Assembly: GCF_050948175.1 (NCBI RefSeq)
Contig: NW_027490393.1
Coordinates: 1-64,000, forward strand
Origin: Xylocopa sonorina
Taxonomy: Eukaryota > Arthropoda > Insecta > Hymenoptera > Apidae
Length of the DNA stretch: 64,000 bases
Direction: 5' to 3'
Shown here: positions 56,381-64,000 of the stretch, in pieces
Layout of the letters: the number at the start of each line of letters is the position of its first letter
How positions within the stretch are numbered: the stretch's first letter is position 1
The notes under the pieces: model-generated
The model's input: only the letters and a program-made list of their open reading frames with translations
What the model was told of the DNA's origin: nothing
Database searches by the model: none
Program-made: the position numbers and the translations under genes

Positions 56381-57384
56381 TACAATATAATATTCATTGC
56401 GATGTGCTATGTATGCCTCGTCTACTCTTCAAAGGAATGTGAATGCCACACTTCCTTGCTAGGAAACGCGTTTTCAGATGTCTACGTATTAAAGCAATAG
56501 AGTTCTAATGCTTCTTTAAACGCGATATCGCATTTCAATTCTGTGTTTCATGACAAGATATAATGTTCATTGCGAAGTGTTATGTATACGTCGTGTACAC
56601 TTCAAAAGAATGTATATTGCACACTTCCATCCCAGGAAATGCGTTTCATGTTGTCCACGTATCGAAGCAATGGAGTTCTAATGCTTCTTAAATCGCGATA
56701 ACGCCTCACTTCTATGTTTCAGGATAAGATATAATATTCATTGCGAAGTGTCATGTATACCTCGTATTCGCTTCGAAAGAATGTAAATGCGACTATTCCT
56801 TGCTAGGAAATAGCGTTTGCTGAAGTCTCCGTACCGAAGTAATAGATTTCTATTACGTCGTAAAACGGGATATCGCATCTCATTTCTATGTTTCATGACA
56901 AGATATAATATTCATTGCGAAGTGTCATGTATATCTCGTATTCACTTCAAAAGAATGTAAATGCGAAGCTTCCATGCTTGGAGATAGCGTTTGCAGATGT
57001 CTACGTATCGTAACAATAGAGTTCTAGTGCTTCTCAAAACGCGACATCGCATCTCATTCCTATGTCTCATGATAAGAAATAACACTTACTGCAAAGTGTC
57101 ATGTATATCTCTTATTCACTTCAAAAGAATGTAAATGCGATACTTCCATGCTAGGAAATAGCGTTTGCAGATGTCTACGTATCGAAGCAATAGTGTTCTA
57201 ATGCTTCTCAAAACGCGATATCGCAACTCATTCCTATGTTTCATGATAAGATATAATATTCATTGCGAAGTGTCATGTACATCTCGTTTTCACTTCAAAA
57301 GAATGTAAATGCGAATCTTCCATGCTAGGAAATAGCGTTTGCAGATGTCTACGTATCGTAGCAATAGAGTTCTAATCCTTCTTA
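56381..57384 (+). repeat. Duplication near array edge, right copy (partner 55,167-56,170)
   Basis: Same sequence of rare variants as the left copy with few changes, for example CACTTACTGC against CACTAATTGC near 57,075. It ends where AATCCTTCTTAAAACG replaces the left-copy sequence. Confidence 0.88.
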
Positions 57385-57519
57385 AAACGCGACATAGCAT
57401 CTCATTTCTATGTTTCAAGATAATTTATAGTATTCATTGCGAAGTGTTTTGTATGCCTCGTCTACACTTCAAAAGAATGTAAATGCCACACTTCCTTGCT
57501 CGGAAATAGCGTTTCCAGT

Positions 57520-58219
57520 TGTTTACTTATCGGAGCAATAGAGTTCTATTGCTTCATTCAACACGATGTCGCAAGTCATTTCAATGATTCATTGTAAATT
57601 GCAATGTTCTATGCAATATGTTACATTTGTCTGCATCTAGGCCTTAGAAGGATGTGAATCCTATACTTACTTGCAAGAGAATATCGTTTCCAGATCTCTA
57701 TGTGTCCAAGCAAGACATTTCTAATACTTCATGCAGCGCGATGTCGCATCTCATTTCAACGTTTCAAAGCAAAGAATCTGTAATCGTATATCCATAGCAT
57801 TATGCTTATCTGTCAGAGGTCTTCAATAGAATGTGAACTGTATAATTCCATGCAACGGCATGGCGCTCCGTAGTGTCTGTCTGTTAAAGCAATCGAGCTA
57901 GAATTCTCCATGCAATGCGCTGGCGCATCCCATTTCATTGTTTCAAAGTAAGAATGCTGTAATCTCTTATGCATAGCTCTATGCTTATCTGCTTTAACAC
58001 TTCATAAGAATGGAAATTCTACAGCTTCATGCAACAGGATTGCCCTTCATAGTGTCTACATGCCGAGACAATAGAGTATTAATGCATTATACAATGCCAT
58101 GTCTCATCTCATTTCAACGTTTCGAATTAAGTAAGCTGTAATCTTCTATGAATAGCATTATAATTATCTGCTTCTACTCTACAATAGAATGTGAATTCTA
58201 TAGATTCAAGCAACAGGAA
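57520..58219 (+). repeat. Degraded 175-179-bp relict monomers at the array edge
   Basis: Four monomers start at 57,520, 57,695, 57,874 and 58,053, so their lengths are 175, 179, 179 and a partial unit of about 167. Similarity to the main monomer falls stepwise. The last three share features missing from the main array: CATTTCAACGTTTC or CATTTCATTGTTTC, CTGTAATC, TTATCTG and CATGCAACGG or CATGCAACAGG-like segments. They look like an older related subfamily and not only random decay. The last unit stops at CAACAGGAA. Confidence 0.88.
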
Positions 58220-58249
58220 GGCAGGCCCTCCACCATCCTACTGCCTGCC
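58220..58249. other. Satellite/non-satellite junction with a 7-bp stem-loop
   Basis: Immediately after the last relict monomer, GGCAGGC (58,220-58,226) pairs with GCCTGCC (58,243-58,249) across a 16-nt pyrimidine-rich loop. The following 100 bp or so is GC-richer than its surroundings and not recognised. It may be the end of another old element. Confidence 0.55.
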
Positions 58250-59041
58250 CTGATGCGGGCAAAGGATTCCCAGGGCCACTCAAACCGCGACCAACATCTA
58301 TCTTATACTCTAACCGATTCATCGTTATGCGTTTTCCATTAAGCTTGCCGGGATCAGTGATATTGATTCGCTCAATCTAAATTATTATTTTGTTTTTAAG
58401 TTTCTCGATTTTTTTAGTTTCTCTCACGATATCGTCTATTTCGTTGTACCTTATCCTTACAGTATGGTATTTAATCTGTTGTTTGATATTTCTAGGATTT
58501 CCTCTTAAGAAATGCAATGCTTCCACATATTTTCTTTCTCTTTCTCTTTAGTTACATTGTTGTTATTTTATGCTTTTCACCCTCCACATTCACTCTCTAC
58601 ACCATCTCGGGACAGGTGTTATACGGTTACTGCAGGATGACGCCCCGGTCTCGTTACACAGAGATCGAGTGTTCTCTCTTGCATCCGTTGATTTATATAT
58701 GTTATATATTGGAGAATATTTCCTCTTATCCTTTGTATCTTTCGAATGACATTACATTGACAGAAGTACGAGCTAGTTCTGCACGCCTATTTGAAACAAC
58801 ATTAAATCACCTTGTTAAACAATAATATATTAAATGTGACTTGGACTTTTAAATTTGAATTTATAAACATCTAACAGGTAAATATGTTTTTCTTATTATT
58901 TATATCATTATACATTCAGTGATTTATTGTGTGCTGTGATTTGATATATTAACTGCTTGATTATATTTTGCAATGAACTTTGATTATAAAATTGATTATA
59001 AAAGTATATGACATCCTTTTTGTGCAGTCATGTATAATTAT
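58250..59041. other. AT-rich flank, no gene recognised
   Basis: About 800 bp of AT-rich, T-tract-containing DNA between the array and the LTR. A 102-codon open frame (58,517-58,825) has a hydrophobic start but no recognisable family, and is probably chance. No satellite monomer or RNA gene is seen. Confidence 0.6.
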
Positions 59042-59045
59042 GTAC
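59042..59045. other. Target-site duplication GTAC, left
   Basis: GTAC directly precedes the LTR start TGTGACGG and is matched by GTAC at 60,441-60,444 directly after the LTR end CGTCACA. A 4-bp duplication fits LTR retrotransposon integration. Confidence 0.8.
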
Positions 59046-59241
59046 TGTGACGGTTTTTCCCGTTACAATCCGCAAGAAAAGGGTATATAGAACCAATAAT
59101 AACGGGGTATCCAGAAGTTTAATCCGGTGTTATATCGGGGTACAGAATATCCGCGTGATTCGGCAACGCGAAGTACAGAACAATAAATTTCCTATCCAGC
59201 AAGTATTTCGAAGCTGCGAGGCTGGGACTTTTTGGGCTCCA

Positions 59242-59258
59242 GCTACTCAAGAAGTAGC
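59242..59258 (+). other. LTR stem-loop GCTACT/AGTAGC
   Basis: GCTACT (59,242-59,247) and AGTAGC (59,253-59,258) form a 6-bp stem with a 5-nt loop. The homologous site of the second LTR (63,918-63,934) has GCTGCT/AGTAGC, which still pairs in RNA through one G-U wobble. Confidence 0.45.
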
Positions 59259-59584
59259 AAAAACTAGTAAACCACGCAACCCGGGGAAACCCGGTGCAAG
59301 ATAACCCTCGAAATTTCGAAATACTCTTTCGCTCGACTTCTTCTAGCCGAGTGCGCAAATTAGGGTCGCGGCATTCTGAACTCACGGCTTCCTTCTAGAT
59401 TGCCTCGTCGCGGTATTACAAAAGGGTATACGACACGCCGCGAATGACCGGGGATCACCACCCGCTATACAATACAAATTACAATACGCGATATCACAAT
59501 TGCGGCAGGGAACAAATGGGACATTTTAGCGTATAAGGACTCACGTTCTCGTTTCCAACAAGTATGGATCTCGTTCAGTCCGTC

Positions 59585-59587
<3 letters not shown>

Positions 59588-59638
<51 letters not shown>
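59588..59638. repeat. (CT)n microsatellite, about 25 units
   Basis: A perfect run of CT dinucleotides within the solo LTR, upstream of its TATA box. In flies and other insects GAGA/CT tracts can bind GAGA-type factors; a promoter role here is only a possibility. Confidence 0.95.
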
Positions 59639-59641
<3 letters not shown>

Positions 59642-59737
59642 CGAATCGCTCCGTATAATCGCTTGTTCGGTTGCTCGCTAAGTAGTCGCTAAGTCGTTCA
59701 GAAGAATAAGAGGCTGTCTTCGTGCTGGCTAGCTCAT

Positions 59738-59745
59738 TATATAAG
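59738..59745 (+). promoter_or_regulatory. Candidate LTR TATA box (TATATAAG)
   Basis: TATATAAG is the only clear TATA element noticed in the otherwise GC-richer LTR. It lies 100 bp after the CT tract, about mid-LTR, where a U3/R boundary would be expected. The transcription start would be about 30 bp downstream, near the CTTCGGATCCCC region. Confidence 0.45.
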
Positions 59746-60276
59746 TTTGCTGGGGGTCTTCGGATCCCCTTAGATCCTCCTTAGGGCTCCTTGATGGGGT
59801 AGGGCCATACGCTTCGGTATTGTTCGGGGCATCGATCGGTGGATTTCGGTGATCTTCCCTGATCGCCCCCTCTGGTGTGTCTAGAGGGGGTCCTCTGGAT
59901 TATTTGAACTGCGGCGCGTGTCGCGCGCCGCGCTTTCCACGGCTCACCTGCAATTCCACTGCGCATCTTGAGTTTTCCTCTCCATGGGCTCAGGGGAGGG
60001 GTAAAGGTCCTTCTCACACCCGAGAACCATCCTGTTTGTCTCTATGGACTATGGCAGCGGTCTTATCGTTGCAGAGCTCTGGATCGTATCCTTCGGGCTT
60101 CAGGGTCTCTTCTTGCTCACTTCCCGACTCCTCCACCGTCGAGCCCGTCACGCTACCTCGGCGCACAGCCCTTCCGCAAACCTGCGGTCCTATTATCCGC
60201 CGAAGATGCGTATTATGGGTAGCTTCTTCCACCAGCTCGCCAGTCTAATCCGTAGAACGGTGAGAGAGAAACGAAC

Positions 60277-60294
60277 GGGGGGGGGGGGGGGGGG
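60277..60294. repeat. Poly-G run, 18 G
   Basis: An uninterrupted G18 inside the solo LTR. Length is likely uncertain because homopolymers of this size are error-prone in sequencing. It could form a G-quadruplex. Confidence 0.9.
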
Positions 60295-60440
60295 TCTACC
60301 ATCGTGTATTTCACGCTCCTCGCAAATACAGCTATCGCGATGGTCCGTGTCGCGCTTCTCCCATGGGTGGTGATCTGCGAGCTAGTCTAACCGAAGCAGG
60401 GGCGGGGGTTGAGCGAGCCTTGTGACGTCACCACGTCACA

Positions 60441-60444
60441 GTAC
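60441..60444. other. Target-site duplication GTAC, right
   Basis: Matches 59,042-59,045 and directly follows the LTR terminus CGTCACA. Confidence 0.8.
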
Positions 60445-61975
60445 ATACAAATTTGCGATTAAGTAGCTATGTGTTCAAATTCAATTCCGAATAATGCACT
60501 AAAAAGCATCTCAGATAACAAACGGCAAGATGGTAGCGACACCATGCCGGCACTATATTGCCACTTCCGAGGAGTGTCAACTGATTCGTAGTCATCTGTG
60601 ACCGGACTCGTTAATTAAAATGCCAGAACGTGTTACCAGCACGTTCTAGACAAGCGAATCGCGCAGCACCAGGACCATGGTGACACGCGTATCATCGTTC
60701 CATTCATGAATCTCCTCAGCAATGACGCAGGATCACGTTTGGCAATGGGGAACCTGTGCTTTCATACAAATTAAAACCGTTAGATGTCAGTAGATGTTCA
60801 GCATATGACTATTGATAGACATTTTGATGGTCGTTTTCCTATATTTATAGTTTATAGAAAATAATAAAGTCGAGTTCTTATATCTTTGTTTTGTGCCGGT
60901 GTATCTATATTGGAATCAAAATAAATAAATTGCCCAGTTTAGTCATTTTTCATATTTGCTTATAATTTTTATGGAAACAGCTTCCCCATTAGTAAATGTC
61001 AGCCTACGCCACTACCACGCGTGTAGCTATGGTGAGCTGATAGTGTCATTGTCACGGCCGTGTAGCCCGTGTGCTATATCTCGGTGCTTTAATAGTGCTG
61101 TGATACGAATGCCGCCCCAGTACTAACAGTATGCCATTTCGAAAGCTGAGTAGGAGCACTTTGTTAGCACAGTTCTGTCACGGAATTCGTTCCTTCCATT
61201 GTCATTGGCGTGCCAATCGCTGGCTGTTTGGGATATTGTAGTGCATGAGGCAGACTTGTTCCTTATCATCGTCAAGGAGATGGATTTTCACTCCCCCCTT
61301 TTTGAATTTTTTAAATTATTGATTGGAATTTTTGCCGTTTCTGTATCTCTATGACCGCATTGTGGATTCAACTTATGTACGATCTTTTTGGTCTTCATCT
61401 TTTGTTACATGAAATATTATATATGTGATGCACGTTTGTTATGTAATGCTCCGATTTGTAAGCCTCAGATACTTTTATTCTTTGGTAAAGCAACTTATTC
61501 GATTAATATATATTTATTAGACATAGATATAAACAATTAGAAAAATGTTATTAAAAGGCTGTTAAATATGATGTTGCAATTATATATTTAAGGTCTGAAG
61601 ATGTAGATGCAATTAATGTCCGATATTTTACGTGATCCAATCGACGTATCAAGTGAGGCTTGAAATATAAAAATCTTTTACTATTCTTCGACCCCTTTAC
61701 ATGTTACATGAATGATAAGTTCTGCAAGACAAGAAGCCTGAATTAGTGAGATATCTAGGAACATAAGTAATTTGTAAGTAACACATCTTTTCTCTTTGAA
61801 ATATTTGCCTTTGCATAGAATAGAACGTATAGATATAATTGCCTGTTTTGTACCCATTTCGGTCCAATTCTATTATAGCCTTTGAGCACAAGTAATATTG
61901 ATTATACTTGATTTTTGCAATAGTTCTTTGATTAACAGATTTTATTAACCTAGAATCATCATTTGACGGATGTTT
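60445..61975. other. Intergenic DNA, nothing recognised
   Basis: About 1.5 kb without a recognisable gene, RNA or repeat. The first 700 bp is mixed in composition. The rest is strongly AT-rich with several A/T tracts. The only frame of any length, minus strand 61,697-61,891, has no recognisable features. Confidence 0.55.
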
Positions 61976-62448
61976 CTATCTACTTTGTAGCTCCATCAGT
62001 TTCTTTTTCTGCTCGCTACTTTCCATTTTCAGTTCCGTATACTTATCCTTTATCACCATCATATATGTTGCGTAAAATTACAATAACTTTTTGTCCTCAA
62101 ATTTTGCGGATATTTCAATTAAATTTCCTTTGATTAAATAAACGGAAATTAAAAAACAGTGGCACGTACCATTTCTTGGAAACGTTGTATCGTAATTTGC
62201 ATCTGACTGTTTTGAAAGGCACGCACTTTACTTAACGTTTGCAATGATCCGGTTAGCGAAGTAAAGTAATATTCTACTTTCGAAATTGTTGGCTCTTGTA
62301 ATTCTAAGGCAAATATATTCATCTGTCGACATCGTGAACATTGTTTTTTGGCAAAATTCCAGAAAAACAAATATACTATAAGTAAAATAATAAACATCAT
62401 AATATTAAATTTAACTCTGTTCATCGTTGCCTTATTGGACACATCCAT
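61976..62448 (-). CDS. Candidate two-exon gene: small single-pass membrane protein
   Basis: Possible gene, family not recognised. Exon 1 (62,448 down to 62,170) begins MDVSNKATM. After a short basic stretch it encodes a strongly hydrophobic segment (about residues 14-32, FNIMMFIILLIVYLFFWNF), then CSRCRQ and a polar, Gln-rich tail ending RFQEM. A second Met at residue 9 is an alternative start. The exon ends at a strong donor, G|GTACGTG, in phase 0. An in-phase acceptor AAAG|GAT at 62,047 would join exon 2 (62,047-61,976), which encodes a charged, coiled-coil-like tail (DKYTELKMESSEQKKKL) and a TAG stop. The joined product is about 116 residues. The acceptor lacks a good pyrimidine tract, and reading through the donor instead ends three codons after RATVF. 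A transposon-like terminus lies 8 bp upstream of the first ATG, which weakens that start. Confidence 0.28.
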
Positions 62449-62455
62449 AACAATA

Positions 62456-62620
62456 TACAGGGTGGGGCAGTAATAATTAGCACCTCAGATATCCACGAAA
62501 CTATAAGTTTCATAGAAGTTTTTGCTAATATAAAATTGCATAGTACAAAGAGGCCATCCGTTGATGAAAATAGTTTTTTTGTAAGTGGAGTTATGTTGGA
62601 CATATGAAGGTTACCTTCAT
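62456..62620. mobile_element. Possible DNA-transposon terminus or MITE fragment
   Basis: TA followed by CAGGGTGGGGCAGTAATAA resembles the CAGGGTG-type ends of insect Tc1/mariner-like and related non-autonomous elements, which insert at TA. No inverted partner (CCCCACCCTG) was found to the right, so it would be truncated. A 17-nt inverted repeat, ATGAAGGT-T-ACCTTCAT, closes the segment at 62,604-62,620. The family assignment is a resemblance from memory. Confidence 0.3.
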
Positions 62621-62992
62621 TTTTTTAAATGAATTGGTATGTCCATTCTTTCGTAATACGATAGAGCATTTTAAAGCAAGTTTAACGATCTGTAACATGA
62701 AGGCATTGAAGGTTACAAAAAGTAAAGAAAGGCGATAATACTCACGGTTTTGATAGTAAATGAAACATACGTATTGTAACCAGTGGTGGAAGGCGTAATA
62801 CTTACCGTTTACTTCACTGTGAATAAACACTTTTCGAAGGGCATTTCAATAGTTTGCAGCATAAGTTAAACATGATAAGATTAGTATTGAAAAATCGGTT
62901 CGAATAGGTTTGGTTAGGCTGTTCTTAGTGTCGTTCATTTTATAAGTACTGAGCTGCGGATTCCTGAGGACAGCTCACAAAATTGTTGAACT
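62621..62992. other. AT-rich interval, nothing recognised
   Basis: Contains two similar short segments, GGCGATAATACTCACGGTTT (about 62,730) and GGCGTAATACTTACCGTTT (about 62,791), and a second GAAGGTTAC near 62,707. They may be remnants of an old repeat. Confidence 0.4.
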
Positions 62993-63026
62993 ATGGAAGA
63001 TTATCAATGTGAATTTGAATCAAAAG
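62993..63026 (+). CDS. Very tentative first coding exon (MEDYQCEFESK)
   Basis: ATG at 62,993 opens 11 codons, MEDYQCEFESK, ending at AAAG|GTAAAT, a good splice donor in phase 1. An acceptor TTTCATTTTAG ends at 63,075; joined to it, the frame stops at 63,116 after 24 residues. Another acceptor/donor pair (TTTCAATTCCAG ... AGAG|GTAAAA) lies near 63,340-63,358. It could be the start of a gene running off or through the window, or chance. Confidence 0.15.
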
Positions 63027-63116
63027 GTAAATAAATTCCATTAGATTGTAAACAGATCTCAATGTTTCATTTTAGATAGTAAGATTAAATACTCTTTACA
63101 AAACTACAAGAATTGA

Positions 63117-63770
63117 TACATACCTTTCTGTTATTATTATTTCATAAAGAATTATAATTGCAATTATATAGTTCATTACGATAAAAAATATTTCTCAGAA
63201 AATTCTAAATATTAAATTAAAGAATCAAGTAAAACATTTTTAATAATTACGAATATGAATAATACTTGAACATTCCAATAGAAAGATGTCTAAACAGGAG
63301 TTAAAAAAGTCAAACATTCAATTTCAATTCCAGAATTCATCTATAAGAGGTAAAATGTTTCGAAAGCTTTAATTACAGTCTTTAATGCAAGCAGTTGGGC
63401 AGTATTTCAATTTTTAAGAAAATTGATGAAAGTCAACCATTTTGAAGTGGTCAGAATCTTTGTCGTTTGAGCAATAAGTGAATAACAAATAACTGCATAA
63501 ATTCCAGGCTTAAAAACTTATGGATTAAATCCTATGCAGACTCGTTTATGAGCGAGTTACTAAATAATAATCCACACTAAGTAATCATTTTAAAACTTAA
63601 ACGATTACATTTCGCGAACTTTCAAAGATATCAGAAGCGTGAAAAGTATGTGGTTTATCAAAAACCTGGAATTCCTCACTACTAACGTTTCAAAGCAAGT
63701 TCTCAAATTCTCAGTTCTACGTATAAAACTGTGTGTGTTCTATATATCTATGTAAAGTGATGGTTCCTAT
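63117..63770. other. AT-rich DNA, nothing recognised
   Basis: Strongly AT-rich, without open frames of note and without similarity to the satellite. It contains only the possible micro-exon signals near 63,340-63,358. Confidence 0.5.
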
Positions 63771-63774
63771 TAGT

Positions 63775-64000
63775 TGTGACGGAAACCTATATATAGTAAG
63801 TCAGGGAAGCTCGACGGGGTTAATTATCTAAATGCTTTAAGGTGTAAAACGTACTTTAATCTAAAGCGATCTATCGTTCCAAGGTATCCACTCACGTACA
63901 ACTTTTCTTGGGCGCCAGCTGCTCAGAAAGTAGCAAAGGGATAGACTACACGACCCCGGGAACCCTGGGGCGGAACAACCCTTGAAACTTCGAAATGCTC
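63775..64000 (+). mobile_element. Second LTR of the same family, cut by the window end
   Basis: Starts TGTGACGG like the LTR at 59,046 and has the same orientation. The part from about 63,908 aligns with 59,231 onward: GGGCTCCAGCT against GGGCGCCAGCT, GTAGCAAA, ACCCTTGAAACTTCG against ACCCTCGAAATTTCG, and GAAATRCTC. The first 130 bp is shorter than in the first LTR (about 185 bp) and diverged. No purine-rich tract precedes it and no gag or pol lies between the LTRs, so they are separate insertions and not a pair bounding one element. If intact, its 3' end should be CGTCACA followed by TAGT. Confidence 0.78.

Larger units (their letters stand above)
1..58219 (+). repeat. 174-bp satellite DNA array, about 330 head-to-tail monomers
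   Basis: The same 174-bp unit recurs without a break. Successive monomer starts, taken at the T of TGTCTACGTATCG-like motifs, fall at 1, 176, 350, 524, 698 and so on, down to 57,346. A typical monomer is 40,354-40,527. Landmarks in order are TACGTA, TTCTAATGCTTCT, a GATATC core (or a variant of it), TTTCATGATAAG, TATAATATTCATTG, GTATACCTCG, AAGAATGTAAATGCGA and TTCC-6 nt-GGAA. All monomers seen are in the same orientation and no other element interrupts them. The unit is AT-rich yet keeps about 8 CpG. The left end lies outside the window. Size and organisation fit a centromeric or pericentromeric satellite; that role is inference. Open frames inside the array are by-products of the repeat. 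Confidence 0.98.
59046..60440 (+). mobile_element. Solo LTR of an LTR retrotransposon (1,395 bp)
   Basis: The segment starts TGTGACG and ends CGTCACA, a 7-bp perfect terminal inverted repeat with canonical TG...CA ends, and GTAC flanks both sides. It is GC-richer than its surroundings. It contains a TATA box, a (CT)25 tract, an 18-G run and a stem-loop at 59,242-59,258. No primer-binding site follows it and no gag or pol frame lies to the right, so the element was probably reduced to one LTR by LTR-LTR recombination. A diverged relative starts at 63,775. The 4-bp duplication suits the Ty3/Gypsy superfamily, but without internal sequence this is a guess. The open frames inside it are spurious. 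Confidence 0.87.

Noticed and set aside
1..57384. CRISPR-like array
   Set aside because: The whole 174-bp unit repeats without unique spacers; this is eukaryotic satellite DNA.
58436..58445. ACGATATCGT palindrome as a satellite remnant outside the array
   Set aside because: The surrounding bases do not match the monomer, so it is probably chance.
58517..58825. 102-residue plus-strand frame with a hydrophobic N-terminus
   Set aside because: AT-rich context with T-tracts readily gives hydrophobic codons. No family or gene structure is visible.
59047..60373. Several open frames of 70-120 residues on both strands
   Set aside because: All lie inside the non-coding solo LTR, in GC-richer sequence where stops are scarce. 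They are low-complexity and overlap each other on opposite strands.
61697..61891. 64-residue minus-strand frame
   Set aside because: It shows no recognisable features, splice context or hydrophobic pattern.
62591..62830. 79-residue and neighbouring 60-residue (62,421-62,603) minus-strand frames
   Set aside because: They overlap the transposon-terminus-like segment and short degenerate repeats, and have no domain signal.
59046..64000. One LTR retrotransposon with LTRs at 59,046 and 63,775
   Set aside because: The first LTR has its own GTAC duplication on both sides. No primer-binding site, polypurine tract or gag-pol lies between, and the two LTRs are diverged.

Overview
The window is eukaryotic chromosomal DNA made almost entirely of one tandem satellite. 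Positions 1 to about 58,219 are an uninterrupted head-to-tail array of a 174-bp, AT-rich monomer, roughly 330 copies, all in one orientation. No transposon insertion or inversion was seen in it. The array runs off the left edge, so only its right end is in view. The right 5.8 kb is AT-rich single-copy-looking DNA with two related LTR-retrotransposon LTRs and weak exon candidates. Splice-like signals, a solo LTR and higher-order satellite structure point to an animal. The style suggests an insect, perhaps a bee or wasp, but nothing here proves the taxon.

Layout of the array: 1-7,050 holds monomers with a 3-monomer higher-order repeat (HOR) and two longer duplications (offsets 4,525 and 3,307 bp). 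8,187-18,930 is a 17-monomer HOR (2,954 bp) in three copies plus a part copy. 18,930-36,200 is mostly mixed monomers with sparse duplications (offsets 1,914, 5,396 and 870 bp). 36,200-40,940 is a 16/17-monomer duplication. 42,961-52,708 is a near-perfect tandem duplication of a 4,874-bp, 28-monomer block. 55,167-57,384 is a 1,214-bp-offset duplication. 57,520-58,219 is a degraded edge whose monomers grow to 179 bp and share variants absent from the main array.

Right flank: 58,220 begins non-satellite DNA. 59,046-60,440 is a complete solo LTR (TG...CA ends, 7-bp terminal inverted repeat, GTAC target duplication) carrying a (CT)25 tract, an 18-G run and a TATA box. A second, diverged LTR of the same family starts at 63,775 and is cut by the window end. 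Between them is a possible two-exon minus-strand gene for a small single-pass membrane protein (61,976-62,448), a transposon-terminus-like sequence, and a very tentative plus-strand first exon at 62,993.

There is no convincing protein-coding gene in the array. Its open frames exist because 174 is divisible by 3 (58 codons). The best reading is a centromeric or pericentromeric satellite domain and its boundary with the chromosome arm. The centromere role is inference and needs CENP-A or cytological data.
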